From Todiramphus chloris collaris (lineage: Eukaryota; Chordata; Aves; Coraciiformes; Alcedinidae): a DNA stretch of 64,000 bases. The position numbers and the translations under genes are program-made. This document shows positions 1 through 60,945 of this stretch, piece by piece (the first letter of the stretch is position 1; every line of letters begins with the position of its first letter). The notes under the pieces were generated by a model. That model was not told the DNA's origin and searched no databases. It saw only the letters and a list, made by a program, of their open reading frames with translations. Location: contig JANVCC010000071.1 of assembly GCA_025345505.1 (NCBI GenBank), forward strand, positions 2,364,214-2,428,213, read 5' to 3'.

Positions 1-3
1 CAC

Positions 4-81
4 AGGAAGGTTATTTCTTTAGCAACATAAGCCCTGGCTCATGGTTAGGGGAAAGCTTGAAACCAGTACCTCTGCCAGTAG
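4..81 (+). repeat. Left arm of a 78-bp inverted repeat
   Basis: Reverse-complementing 417-494 gives a sequence matching 4-81 with about eight mismatches. The 38 or so bases at the inner end (around TTAGGGGAAAGCTTGAAACC) are identical. The arm may continue upstream of the window. Confidence 0.85.
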
Positions 82-255
82 GAACAGCTCTGGCCACCTT
101 GCTGTTTAAGCCACCATCACCCTTCTGTCAGTGTGTGTGTGTACACCGGGGCGCTGACCTGGTCGGGCTGACAGGTAGCTGAACAAAACCAGCAGAAAGG
201 TTTGGTTCTAGCCTTTGCTGCGTGCGCACAGGCGCCGCTGGCCCAAAGCAAGAGG

Positions 256-312
256 TGGACCAGATGATCTTTGGAGGTCCCTTCCAACACCTAACATTCT
301 GTGGTTCTGTGG
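256..312 (+). mobile_element. CR1 3'-tail fragment
   Basis: The sequence AGATGATCTTTGGAGGTCCC followed by TTCCAACACC and ATTCTGTGGTTCTGTG is a degenerate CR1 3' terminus in sense orientation. It lies inside the inverted-repeat spacer. Confidence 0.75.
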
Positions 313-416
313 CTTTGGGGGAAGCAGTGGCGAGGCAGGTTTCAACCGTCTGTGAGATGATGGGAGGCTCACCTCTTGTTATCCTCTCTGTCCCAGAACG
401 AGCGACCGCCTCACAT

Positions 417-494
417 CTACTGGCAGAGGTACTGGTTTCAAGCTTTCCCCTAACCAGGACCCAGGGCCTGTGTTGCTGAAGAGACAACCTTCCT
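417..494 (-). repeat. Right arm of the 78-bp inverted repeat
   Basis: This is the partner of the arm at 4-81, with a spacer of 335 bases (82-416) that contains a CR1 tail scrap. It could be the terminal inverted repeats of a small non-autonomous DNA element or a local inverted duplication; no target-site duplication can be checked because the left end is cut by the window edge. Confidence 0.85.
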
Positions 495-580
495 TTGGCC
501 ATGCACACAGAGCTGCTTCAGCAGCTGGGCTTGCTCTCCTGGTCCCTCCAGCCATCCCAGTCTGGGAACAGCTCATAATT

Positions 581-676
581 GCCTTGGCCCCCCTGGAAGG
601 GCACTGGAATCTGCCTCAGCCCCCATGGAAGGGCAGTGGGATCTGCCTCGGCCCCCCTGGCAGAGCAATAGGCTCC
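581..676. repeat. Three tandem copies of a 32-bp unit
   Basis: Units start at 581, 613 and 645. Each begins GCCTYRGCCCCCMTGG. The first two are close matches; the third diverges after GGCAGAGCA. Confidence 0.75.
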
Positions 677-1123
677 ACCAGCACGTGGTACTGTTTTGCC
701 AAAACAGTTGCGTTCCAGTATAAACGTTTTGGGTTTTTTGTTTGACTACTCTGTTTGCATAATAGATCCGCTTCATACTCGCGTCTGGCCCGTGTCTGGT
801 TTCCACAGAGCCCAGCCAGTTTGCTCATCCTGCTGGAGCTGTCCCGTGTGTGCTGCCTCAGACGCTCCCGCGGAGCGGCCGTGCGTTAATGTGTTTGTTC
901 AGCCCCTGCTCCCCTCTGGCCCGGGAACCCTCCCCTCCCCTTGTGCCGTGGAAAGGAGAAACGGTTTGGTTGTGGTTTAGGCAGCGGCAGTGAAAGCGCG
1001 GTTCCTGGCTGCAGGCAGTCCCACCATGGCTTGTCTGCAAATAACAGCAGCACCTTGACTCCTGCTGGGCGAGCATTACCTGGAGCAGCTTGGATCTTCT
1101 TTTCTAATGCCTCTTTTGTGGGC

Positions 1124-1692
1124 AGCAGGTTAGGGGAGGGGATTCTCCCCCTCTGCTCCACTCTGGTGAGACCCCCCTGGAGCCCTGCGTCCAGTTCTGG
1201 AGCCCCTGTCACAGGAAGGCTGTGGATGTGCTGGGACGTGTCCAGAGAAGGGCCACCAGGATGCTCAGAGGCTGGAGCACCTCTGCTGTGAGGACAGGCT
1301 GAGAGAGCTGGGGTTGGTCAGGCTGGAGAAGAGAAGGCTCCGGGGAGACCTTCTTGTGGCCTCCAGTATCTGAAGGGGCTACAAGAAAGCTGGGGAGGGA
1401 CTTGTTAGGCTGTGGGGCAGGGACAGGACTGGAGGGAATGGATCCAAACTGGAGAGAGGTGGATTCAGGTTGGACAGGAGGAAGAATTTCTTCCCCAGGA
1501 GGGTGGGGAGACACTGGCCCAGGTTGCCCAGAGAGGTGGTGGAAGCCCCATCCTGGGAAGTTTGGAAGCCCAGGCTGGCTGGGGCTGTGAGCACCCTGCT
1601 CTAGTGGGAGGTGTCCCTGCCCATGGCAGGGGGGCTGGAACCAGATGAGCTTTCAGGTCCCTTCCAACCCTGACCATTTTATGATTCCTGTG
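1124..1692 (+). mobile_element. CR1 LINE, 3' end, sense to DOT1L
   Basis: The stretch matches the CR1 3' region: GGATTCTCCCCCTCTGCTCC, GTCCAGAGAAGGGCCACCAGG-type text, GGTTGGACAGGAGGAAGAA, and the tail GACCATTTTATGATTCCTGTG-like. It is 5'-truncated like most CR1 copies and has no intact ORF. The part from 1375 on is nearly identical to the inverse of 16821-17140. Confidence 0.92.
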
Positions 1693-4600
1693 TTAGCTTG
1701 GTAGTTTTAGTACATTTTAGATCTTTGCCCAACCTTTTTCCCTTTAAAAGCCATTGTGTAGCTGTTAAAGTGGCCGTGGTGCCTCCATGTTTTCCATTTA
1801 TTTTTGTGTGACAGCAAACTCGCTGACTACTGAAGCTACATCAGACCTGTCTGCTCTCTTGCTGTGTGGGAGATGGGTTTCAAAATGCAGCTCTTGCTGC
1901 CCCTGCTGCTTCTCTCAGGCTGGGAGGAAAAAGCGGACACGAGCTGTTCTCTGCAGGAGATGTGCTCATGTGGATGGGCACTTGTGATGAACGTCCTTGG
2001 ACCTCCTTGGTTAAGGGAACAATAGCAATTGGATGCTTCAGGGAAGACTTTTGGGTCCTCATCTTGCTTGGTAAGAAAACTCATGCTTTGGTTGTTGCTG
2101 AGGAAGTTAAACAACAGGGTTTTGCTTTGGGACCAAACCTGGAATGTGAAGTCTGGCTACAGGATGGGAAATACTGCACAGGGCAGACTTGCCCTTTCCC
2201 TGCTCAGGGTTCCAGAGGCCTGGAAACGTGAAGGGATTGAAGCTCTGGCTGGCAGGGCTGAGCAGTGAGAGATCTCTCCCGTTGCCCAGCTGGCCCGCAG
2301 GCAGCTCTCTGCTGCCATGGCAGCTGGAAGTGCTTTGCTTCTGGCTTCTCACAGGCTCTTGTCAACCCCTGTTTGCAGGTGTATTGAATCTGTACTGCCC
2401 AATCTTTCTAGACAAGGTGTAAATGAAGTTAAACCTCGAGGGAGGAGGAACACAAACTTCTGCCAGGCTGAAGGGCAGTGGTTTCGAGAGGGCATCGGTG
2501 TGCCACGCGGCTGCTTTCCTGGCTCTTGTGGGGCAGCTGCAGCAGCTCCCGTTGCCTTTCGTGGTGTCTGGAGAAATGCTTATCATCCTCCACAGATGGA
2601 GGAAACCAGGGGACATTAAAGAGGCACTTGTCCCACTAGCCTTCTGCAAGATTGATTGGCTTTTCCTAATCCATCTTTTTGATCTCTGCTAACCATCTTG
2701 TCTCCAGCTGTAACATCCTCTCCCTTGGATTTATGGACCACTGCCTGGGGAGAGAGCTGCCACTGCAGGCAACCAAGCTGTTCTTTGGAACCGGGGGCCA
2801 GGGGGAGCAGCCCCGGGTGTTTTGTGAGTTCAATAGATCCCACGCAGATCGGAACTGGGCAAATCAAAATGACTGATGCCAGTACACCAGGGGAGTTGGT
2901 ATTCAGTGCTTGGGAGCCACTGCGTTGGGATGAAAAGGTTACGGAGTGTCGCCAGTGGTTTATCTGTACCTAGCCTCTTTCAGGTTTTGTTTTCTCTGCG
3001 TTGTTTGGATTCATCCAGTGGACAGTGAAAAGCTTGTAGAATCTTCCTTCCTCCTGCTTTGCAAGTGCTTGACCACAGCTTGTTTGCATGTTTCTGAAGA
3101 GCTGCTTTGGTCACTTGCCTTGCTTTGGGGGAAGGAAGTGAGGTCTAGTGAGGCAGGCACTAACCTCTCTCTGCGAAGGTGAGAACTGCTTTTGCTTGGG
3201 ACAGTTTAGTCCTGAGCATTGAAAGCTATCCCCAAAAATGTTCTATGAAGAGTAGGTAAAGGGTCTTAGAGTTCTGTGCATGGTGCTTTGAGAGCTGGTG
3301 AAGGCACAGGAGCTGTATTTTTATTTAATTATTATTTTTTTTATTCCCGCCCCAAGACCTTACCCAGATTTTCAAATCTTTTACTCTCCTCTCAGGTTTG
3401 AGCTCTTTTTTGGCCAGCCTCACCGTGTTGCACTGTATAAACTGCTCAGATCTCACCAGAATCCCACTCTGCACGTGGGAAATGAAGTTTAGGAAAGCAG
3501 AGCGTTCACCCCAAGCCCCGGCTCGGGCTGATCTCCGAGGGAACGCAGCTTCCCTAAGAAGGACCTAAATAGAAAAGGATGTGAATTTGGAAGGGCACTG
3601 GGATGTTGTTCCTTGCTTCAGGCAATGGTGGCTGCCCAGCCTAAATGAACGCGTTCTTTGTGTTTGGGGAAGAAGAATATAAGGTTTAAATCTGTTCCTT
3701 TAGGTTAGAGATTCACTTTAGAGGACGAATTGTTGTCATCCTGTACAAATACACCCGAGAGTCGGGGATACAGGGTCGGAATAGAGGATTATATAAAAAT
3801 AATGCCATTAAGATATCCCCAGGGATGTTGGTAACTTGAAAAAATAATAGAACCAGCCCAGGCACACCTGATGGAAGAGTGTGTGGTGCTTTGTGTTGGT
3901 GTAAATGACACCTTCCGACCAGCCAGCGTGTGCCCAGAATGCAATAAATACCATTTGAACTTTATCTTGCTCTCTTGGAGCGCACTGCAAACTTGTCATT
4001 TGGGTATTTTTGTCAGAAATGTGGTCTCTTATAGAACAGAGTTGGATATAAATGAGTGCAATGTGCCTGGTGCTGTTCATATGATGTGTGGTGTGATGGG
4101 AGCTGCTTTAGTTTCCTTCTGTAGCTGTTGGAGTAAGAGCTGTGGTTACTACCAGGAGCTTGTACGTTCTGGTCATACTGATGACTGAAAAATGGGGTGA
4201 AACCCCAGTATGTGGCCATAGCAGATGATGATTACATGGAAATAGATATTTGGAAAGAGCTTTTGGGCTCTGTCTTATTTGGCCTCTAAAACCACATACG
4301 GAGCTTCTCGTATCAGCAGGATGCAAACCATCCTGTACAACGAGGGCTGGTTCACTCCAGCATTGAAGCTCCAAAAGCAGTCAAAGGTCCTAACTGAGAA
4401 AAATCAGGATGGGAAACTTGGAGAAGAGGAGCTGGGAAAGAGCAAACTCTTCAAGAGCTGCTCCGTGGGCTGGAGGGTAAACCCACAAATCGGGTTGTCT
4501 TTTCCAGGAGGCTTCTGGTGCAGGGTGTGAGCAGGAGCCGGGCGCGCTGTGGGGCTGCTGAGCACTGCTGCACTAAAAGGAATAGCAGTGGGTGTGTTTC

Positions 4601-7600
4601 TGGCTCCAGGCTCCTAACTCCCGTGATTAGAGTTGTAGTAACATGTGGATGGAGAAATGTTGTTGTGAGGGTGGGAACTGTGCTGGTTGGAACGTCGTGC
4701 TGGGTGGAACTGGGCTCTGCTGCTTGCCAGGGAAAATCAGATTGCCTTCTAAGTGACTTCTGAAAAACTGTCTGCTTTCTTTCCATGATTTTTCCAATGA
4801 AACGTCTTGGCAAGAACTGTTTCATTTTCTCTGGGAGCTCACGTTTCAATTTTAAATTGAACATTTAGGTGGAAAATCAGAACTCTTTCGTTACAGAGTT
4901 CAGCTGGAGAGCTCGCTGCAATAGCTGACTTTTAATACGTGTTTAGGTCTTTGGTTTTGTGTTTTGATTTGTTTTTTTTTTTTTATATAAACCTGTCACG
5001 AATAGCTTTGGGCATTCTCAATCATTATTACTACAGACTGCAACCTTTCACTTCAGATGCTTGGTGCATAGCTCACATTAAAGAGATAAGGTCTCGTCTC
5101 ATGAAATAACTTCCATTTATGTGGCTCGGAACATTCCGAGGGCCCCTCTCACGACGTCCATCTAAGAACACAGCAGAAATAGAGCGGCACGTAGCGCGTC
5201 GGGGAGGAGGGAGGGAGCAGAGCTTGGAGCAGAGTCAGAGGATGAATGGAACTCCGTGACAGCGAGTACCGCGGCATCGTCTCGTGACTGCAGACAGAAC
5301 AGAGATGTTCCTCCAGCCTTGTCCTGAAGGACTCTGCAGGGAGCAGTTCATGACTGGTAGCCAGGCTGCTTGTAGGAGGCTCTGTACAGGATATTTTACT
5401 GCCAAAGCGTCGCTAGCGCTGCTGCAGATGCAGCAGAAAGCTGTGCTCCCGCACGTGACCCTTTGCCAAAGTCCAGCGTGATGTTTGTGTAACGTGCCTG
5501 CGCTAGCGGGGTAGCTGCTGTTGGCCCTGGGTCACTGCAGCCTGAAAAGAAGTGGAAAAAAAACCCCCACCAACCACAACCTGAATAAAACCAACCGAGC
5601 AAAAAGAACCCAAGGAACAAACCCCGAGCCCGTGTCTGAATGCGAGAAGCTTCAAGCGTGGCAGGTTGAGCGTTGGCCGAGCCGGGTGCGATGGGTGCCA
5701 GGCTGCTGCGATCGTAGGGGAGCCGTCGGGAACTGGAGACAGTCCCTCCCAACCCACTGGTTCCAGTGCTCGTGCACTGGGTGGGGGAAAGGATCCGGGT
5801 TAAAGCTGCTGCATGCAGCTCTGTTGGGTGTCTGGCCAAAACCAGTGCGCCTGCTTGAGAGGATGCTGGGCAGAGGAGGGTTCTGGTCGCAGTGGGGTCT
5901 GTGGTTTTGGTGAGGTTTCTGTCCAGCTCGCCTTTTGAATTGCTGAAGGCTCTTACCAATGTCATAAACAATTGCACGCACACAGATGGGATGGCTGGTG
6001 CTGTGCAGTGCCTGTTCCTATTAAATCTTACAACTGTAATGTTGAAAAGGGGTGGAAGGTTTCTCTAAAGGGAGGGAAAGTGCTGTGTTTTCTTCAGATC
6101 TGCTCCCGGCTTCCCTCCTCCGTTTCCCATGCTCTTTTCTGCTTTGCAGAAATGTTAGGAAATCACCTCTGGGTTTGTCCTGTGAGACTTGCAGGAGATC
6201 TCGGGGAGCTCGTTACCCGGGACCGTGTTGGTTCTAGAGCACAGTGAGCATGGGAAGTGTTTCAGCACGAGAAGTTCAGCAGCAGTAAACGTGGAACTGT
6301 TTTCAACTTCATTATTCCTGGCTGGTGCCACAAACTAAAGAAGGGAAGGGAAGGAAAGAAGGACCCTTCTCTCTGGAGTCCCCACGTGAGGTTGTGGTAG
6401 TAGGACCACTTGCTTGAACTGGATGACCTGTCGTTGTAGGATGTGCGTTGTGATTAGTTTTTTCTTTCCTAAGTTTATTTTTCACTTCTTAAACCCCAGA
6501 CAAAAGAATCTGTTCGTTAATGGTGGTCATTTCTAAGGCTGTTTTCATGAAGACCTATAGGACAAGGGGCTCCTCTGTGTCTCCTGCTAGCACTGAAACC
6601 ACCCAAAGCCATCAATGAAAAATAGACCTTCTCGTGAGAAAAGGGTTATGCCAGAATAAGCATGAATTCACTTTTCCGGTCTAATGGGCTTACGTTGATA
6701 AAGCATATCCTTACTGTCCAGGAACACACTTCCTGGGAGAGCTGGCTCAGCCCAAGGGGCTTCTACGCTGATAATTCCCCATGTAGCGCAACGTGAACGT
6801 TTACAGGGGATGTTTATGGATGAGCTGACTGTCTTGGCTTATTTTTGTACTTTGCAGATAAGAAATGAAAGGAAAGAGAAGTCCTCCTGTGTGCTCTATT
6901 CTCCTTCTCTGTGTGCTCCTAGAGGAGCAGATTTCAGTTCAATTGCTTCGCTGTTTTCTAGGCCAAGGTTTAGCAATAGAATTACTTAACCTGATGTTTC
7001 TGAACCTCAGCTGCGTCCCCGTTCCTTGGTGCTGTTGGTTTCTGTTGAGCTTGGGCTGTCCCACTCTGTTCTCCATGGCTTGGGCTGTTGGGGGCGGTTG
7101 GGTGGCAGGGAAGTGTCGTTGTGAACCAAGACCAAGGTGACGTTCAGCTTCTGCCCCACCGTGTCTTCCACCCCAGATGTCCTGGCTGCTGTTCCATGGG
7201 GCTGATTCTCCTTTTTGATGTTGTAACTGGAATGCTTGTTTGGTTTTTTGCCTAGTCACTTGTGTGACTCCTGGCGATGGGGTTAACTTTTTGCAGTCTG
7301 AAAAGGAAAGCTTTTCCTAGCAAAATAGGAAGGGTTCCTTCCTACCTGTAGTGTAACAGCCCTCGGGATGTCTGCCTTTGTTCCCATCCCTCGCAGGCCT
7401 GAGGTGTTTATCCAGGTATGGAAAGGGCTGTGTACAAGTTGATAGGAACTGGAGCTTCTACAGGACTGACTGATCCCAAGCACGTGGACTAGTTCTGTAC
7501 ACGGGGAGACCTCTTTCCTCCTGCAGATACAAAAGCTGTGATACTAACGGAAAAAGCTTTTTCTTGACCTGTATTGTGTCCTTCCACGTCCTGAAGGAAC

Positions 7601-8640
7601 AGAAATAATCCCATTTATTTCTCTTCTTCCATTCCCTTCCTTCCCCTGACCCTAACCCTCTGCTTTCTGTTGCCTCCCTACCCCTTGCTATAGAATTGGT
7701 AGCTCTGTGGAAGTGACACTTGTGCAGCAGTAGACAAGGGATGTTAGTTGAGAGTGAGCGAGGTCCTTACATACTGGATTCCTAATTAAAAGGTCAAAGC
7801 CACTTCCAGAGGCAAATGTCTAAATATAACCTCAACGTTGTGCAGATGGGCTCCGTAACTAAGGCTGCAGAAGATGGCTACAATAATAGACACAGGAACT
7901 CCTGTAACTTCCCCAAAATAGCAGTGTGTTTTGTAGCACGGTGCGTAGACACGAAGCTCCAAGGGCTTTCTAGTGGAGTTTGGAGCAGCATGATAAACTC
8001 ACTTGTGCTTTCATTGCTCCTGAGTAAACTTCTAAATAAAAGGCAGCAAATATCTGTGCCCCAGCATCAAGCATGTGCTGGCAGTGCACAGGTTTGAGTG
8101 TGTTTTGTATGTGTTTCAGGTTTCAGTTCAGTTTGTGTGCTCAGGCCTCCTTTGTGTGTGTGTGCTGTGAGGCTCTGGGTTTTCCCTACTCTGGTATCCA
8201 CTCCTGCTGTCCATATTGGATGTTTGATTTTAGAAAGCCATGCACTGTGCTGGAATCACTGCCCGTGTGGAGATGTGAGCGTGGTCCAGATGTGAGGTCG
8301 ATGAAATTCCTTGTGGCACTCGTAGTCCAGTGCCTACTGCAACCCAGTGGGCATCACCCACGCCATTCCTGATTTCAGGAAACGACAAAGGAAGAAGCAG
8401 AATGTCAGTTCCTTCACGTAAATCTTCTGCTAGTCCATAGAAACTTGAAACATCTATTTCCTTAAGCCTTATTTTTTTCTTAGACTCATTTGGAAGGGTG
8501 TCATGGCCTGGGTGGCAATCAAAGACTTCTTTCCTAGTAAGATTGCCACCTGTATTCTTAAAAAGCTTGCGATTCCTGTAAGCTTGTGACAAACAGCACT
8601 CTTGATGTCTCTCTGAAAACATCTCTTCTTTTTATTTCAG

Positions 8641-57633
<48,993 letters not shown>

Positions 57634-59795
57634 AGAGCTTGCTTAGCTAACAGTTCTTATTTTGTAAGGTAAGGCTAGAGAAAAAACCAGAGGAGTTTTG
57701 GTACGAGATGCTGAATGACGCTTCTTCCTTTTCAGAGTTAGGCTGGGGAGGGGCTCTGTGGAAACAGAGAAGCCTCTAGAATGGGGGAAGCAAATAATCG
57801 GGTGGCAGGGGATGGAGAGTCGAGGTGCTCTCTCTTCTGGGAGTCAGGATTTCTCGACAAGGAGCGCTGACGGGGGGGACTGCTCTGTCCCACCTGCCGT
57901 CAGGATTGTGTTCAGGTTCAGACCGCTCGATGAACGTGTTCGATTTCTGAAGATCAGTGATCAAGAGAAAATGTCTGGTTTTGAGTGTGCTTTTATACGG
58001 TTGCTGGAAGTGGTTGTCGCCTCCTTCGATTCCTTCCCCTCCGACACAGACTGTCGCATCTCCACGAGTCCCCGTAGCGTTAGGATGCGCGGGGCTGCTG
58101 CCTCGTGACCGTACCTGGCAACGCGGTGGTCTTGTCTTTACTCTCTGTCAACAGCTCTAAATAACCCTCAAGAGGTCACAAGCCTCAGCTCTGGCTCGCA
58201 GAGCGAACGCACCGCTCCTGCATCGCGCTCCCTGCGTCGGCAGAACACGGCCGCAGGGAGCAAGGAGGGGTTGGCATTTCTCTCTACCACCCTGACTCTA
58301 CCAGGGCTGCCTGCACGGGCCAACGGTGCCAGCCCCGGCATCCGCTGCCACCTTTCCGCGCTCGCTGGGTAGCCTGGGACTGGGAATGCAGGGGATTCAC
58401 AGGGTTAACTGGGCCATGCTCCAGAAAGGCTGGGGCCGTAGCCAGAGGAGGCTTTCTGGAGACTGCGCGTGGTTTTCAGCAAAGCCTCCCCAGCAAGCCC
58501 AGAATGCAGCGTGCCCCCCGGAGCTGGGTACCGCTGTTAACGAAACCCCTCGGTGGCATCCTGCTGTACCACCTCGTGCTTGCCAAGCTCGGTCGGTCCG
58601 TTAGGCCCCGGAGCTTGCCCCGTGCTTTTCTCGTGGGTCTGTGGTGATGCTGTTGCTGTTCACTGCTACCAAAGCTCCGTGCGCTCTGGGGTTGAATTTC
58701 CCTCTTATAAAACGTGACTCGAGTACAAAACACCCGAGAGGTTTTTGGTTTTTGGACTGTGCACTGTGTATCGTGTCTTCATCACCAAATCATTGCTCCG
58801 CAGACACGAACAAACCCTCGGTAGGCTTTTGTGAGGCACGTAAGTATTCTCTCCGTCCAAGGAAGTGAGGTTGAGGGACGAGTTGTGGCACGGTCCCTGT
58901 GTGCCCGCAGAGCCCAGCAGCGCCAGCACGAGCTTGACAGACCCCGAGTAGAAACGAGGAGGAGGAGGAGGGTTAGGCTGGGCTTATGTACGTGTGAGCG
59001 ACTCCAGACCAGTGTGAAAGCTTCTGCTGAAGCAGGTGCTTTACCTGGAACTGAGGTCACCTCGAGCGGGGTGCGATGCTCCCCGGGCACATCTTGCTTC
59101 TGAGCAAAGCAGGCGAGGCACCAAAGTGACGTACGGACAAAAGCAGCTGGGCTGCGGGGCGAAGGAGCAGGAGTGGCGCTGCCAGGAGCTGGGGCAGGAC
59201 AGACAGACCATGGCAGTGGTCCTGCTCCGTGGCACTCTTGGGCAGAGCTCAAATACCGGAGCAGGTTCCTTGACTGATGTGAATACGTGTGCTCAGAGTC
59301 CTCCACCAACCAGGAGTCCTGGAACGGGGCTCAAACTGCTTCCTTCCCAATGTCTCTCCCCCGGGGTGATAAAAATTGAAAGCAGATTAGCGTGTGCTAG
59401 AAAAAAGGGGGAGTGCTGAGTGGGGAGAACTTTACCCCCCCACCACTCAGGGTCAGTGATGGACGGAGTTCTGAGCTTCAAAACCCCCAGGAGCCGGGAG
59501 CATCCCGTGTCCCTCCCGCAGGGGACATCCTCGCTGTAAAGAGTTGCAACTTCTTTGCTGGCTAACGAGCTCTGGGAGCCCTGTATAAAGCGCCTGACAC
59601 GTCTAACACACAGTAGATTTTTGTCTTTTTATTTAGATGAGTCTCTTCCTCTCCTCCTGTTGTGCAGGTAACTAGGATTTCTACCTCAACCCAATGTGAC
59701 CTATGCAAGGACAACGTGGACCAACTTCACTCGGCTTCCACTGAAAGGTGCTCACCTGGCCTGTGCAGGGGTTTCTACTCTTACTACTGGACAAA

Positions 59796-59801
59796 AATAA
59801 A
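59796..59801 (+). promoter_or_regulatory. Candidate proximal polyadenylation signal AATAAA
   Basis: A canonical AATAAA lies 2.16 kb after the DOT1L stop codon. The A18 run about 50 bases downstream is genomic and would cause internal oligo-dT priming, so cDNA ends mapped there need care. Confidence 0.35.
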
Positions 59802-59851
59802 AACATACAAAGACCTAAGCAACAGAGAAAATATTTACTGTGAATCTGAGT

Positions 59852-59890
59852 AAAAAAAAAAAAAAAAAAGAAAAAAAGGCAAAAAAAAAA
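59852..59890 (+). repeat. A-rich tract in the 3'UTR
   Basis: An A18 run followed by G, A7, GGC and A10. It is genomically encoded. Confidence 0.95.
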
Positions 59891-60917
59891 GGCAAAAGAA
59901 ACGCTTAAAGCTCCAGTTTGTATTGTTGATAGTTTAGATAAAAGTATTTATCTTTTTTTAAAGTGAAAACAATTTTGACTTATTTTATTCCACCTAGAAC
60001 CATAAATCCACCTGCTTAGGAAATCCTCTGAATCACAAAGGACTGGCACACCAGCAGAGGTGTGGAGAGCCTCCTCTCGGTGCTATTTCGTCCGTCAGAA
60101 ACTGTGCCTCTAGTTTGAACCCTTGGTGCTGAATTTGGAGGGTTGACCGATGCCAAACCCAGTTCTCAGAGAGGCCCCCGCGGCGCGTTGCTTGGACCGA
60201 CGCTGTCCCCGTACCGAAACCCACCGGGTGCGAAGCAGCTATGGAGAGAGGCCGCCCGCCGTCGGACCCTTGGTTTCCCTGGGAGCTGAGCCATGCGCTC
60301 TCTTCGCCGGGTGGGTTTTTAGCAGCCTTGGGGAGGAAGGAGAGCTCAGCCCTCCCCTCTGGAGCTGAGCCGGGCCAGCTCAGCCAGCCCAGGCACAGTT
60401 TGAACAGGAGAGATCCAAGTCCTGTCCTCTTCAAACTGCTTCGGCGGCCCGTTTGCAGTTGCTGGTGGCACTCAAGTCACTGTGAATTTTGGTAGCTAGT
60501 CTGGGAGCTCCTTTGGGGATGTCAGCGGCGTACGAACAGGGTGTGTGATCACTGGTACCCGTCAGGCCCTTTGTACCAACGCCGGGGAGACCGAGCGTAG
60601 TGCTGTACCGCTGCGGGGAGCGGATGCTCTCGGCTCCTTTTCGTTCCAAGTACGAGGTCTTGTCATTAGTAGGGTTTCTGATACTTGATTCGGTGTGTGC
60701 GTTCATCGCCGCGGCGCGGGTTGCTTCCGTGGCTCTTTGCTTTGCGTAGGTCTGAAGGGGTGGCTCACAAAAACACCGCGGTCTCGCTCGGACTGGCGCG
60801 GTGAGTTGGATCCTGACTCGGTGTCCCGTGTCCGGCTGCCTTTCGTGGAGGTGTGATGAAAACAGATGCATTTCCTAGCCTTTTTAGTTCGTTTCTTCTT
60901 TAGGTTGTACGATGAGC

Positions 60918-60923
60918 AGTAAA
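60918..60923 (+). promoter_or_regulatory. Candidate distal polyadenylation signal AGTAAA
   Basis: The variant hexamer AGTAAA sits in GATGAGCAGTAAACTTG and is followed within about 40 bases by a G-rich stretch (GTGAGGAGAAGGGGTG). This would end the transcript near 60.94 kb. It is a non-canonical signal, so confidence is modest. Confidence 0.35.
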
Positions 60924-60945
60924 CTTGTAAAAACTTATTTATTCG

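Larger units (their letters stand above)
1..8640 (+). other. DOT1L intron 1, 3' part
   Basis: No coding exon was recognised. The stretch holds an inverted repeat (4-494), a 32-bp triplicate (581-676), a CR1 3' end (1124-1692) and a CR1 tail scrap (256-312). The rest is unique intron sequence with T-rich runs (4968-4984). The first exon is presumed upstream because exon 2 opens with an acceptor and no start codon fits. Confidence 0.8.
57634..60945 (+). other. DOT1L: Probable DOT1L 3'UTR
   Basis: No conserved coding sequence is seen after the stop. The stretch contains an AATAAA at 59796-59801, an A-rich run at 59852-59890, an AT-rich block at 59917-59995 of the kind kept in DOT1L 3'UTRs (inference from general look, not an alignment), then a CpG-rich block and an AGTAAA at 60918-60923. 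The extent is inferred. Parts of 57.7-59.3 kb are very CpG-rich. Confidence 0.5.

Noticed and set aside
5127-5142. CTCGGAACATTCCGAG near-palindrome resembling a heat-shock or TEAD site
   Set aside because: A lone 16-bp site deep in an intron; heat-shock elements need at least three units and no other support was seen.
5396-5983. 195-codon open frame on the minus strand
   Set aside because: No recognisable domain, skewed Trp/Phe/Gly content from GC-rich text, and it lies in intron 1. Treated as chance.
6410-6445. Possible CR1 tail (CTTGAACTGGATGACCTGTC)
   Set aside because: Too short and too diverged to separate from chance.
7640-7660. CCCTAACCCT, telomere-like
   Set aside because: A single short match within a pyrimidine-rich stretch, not an array.
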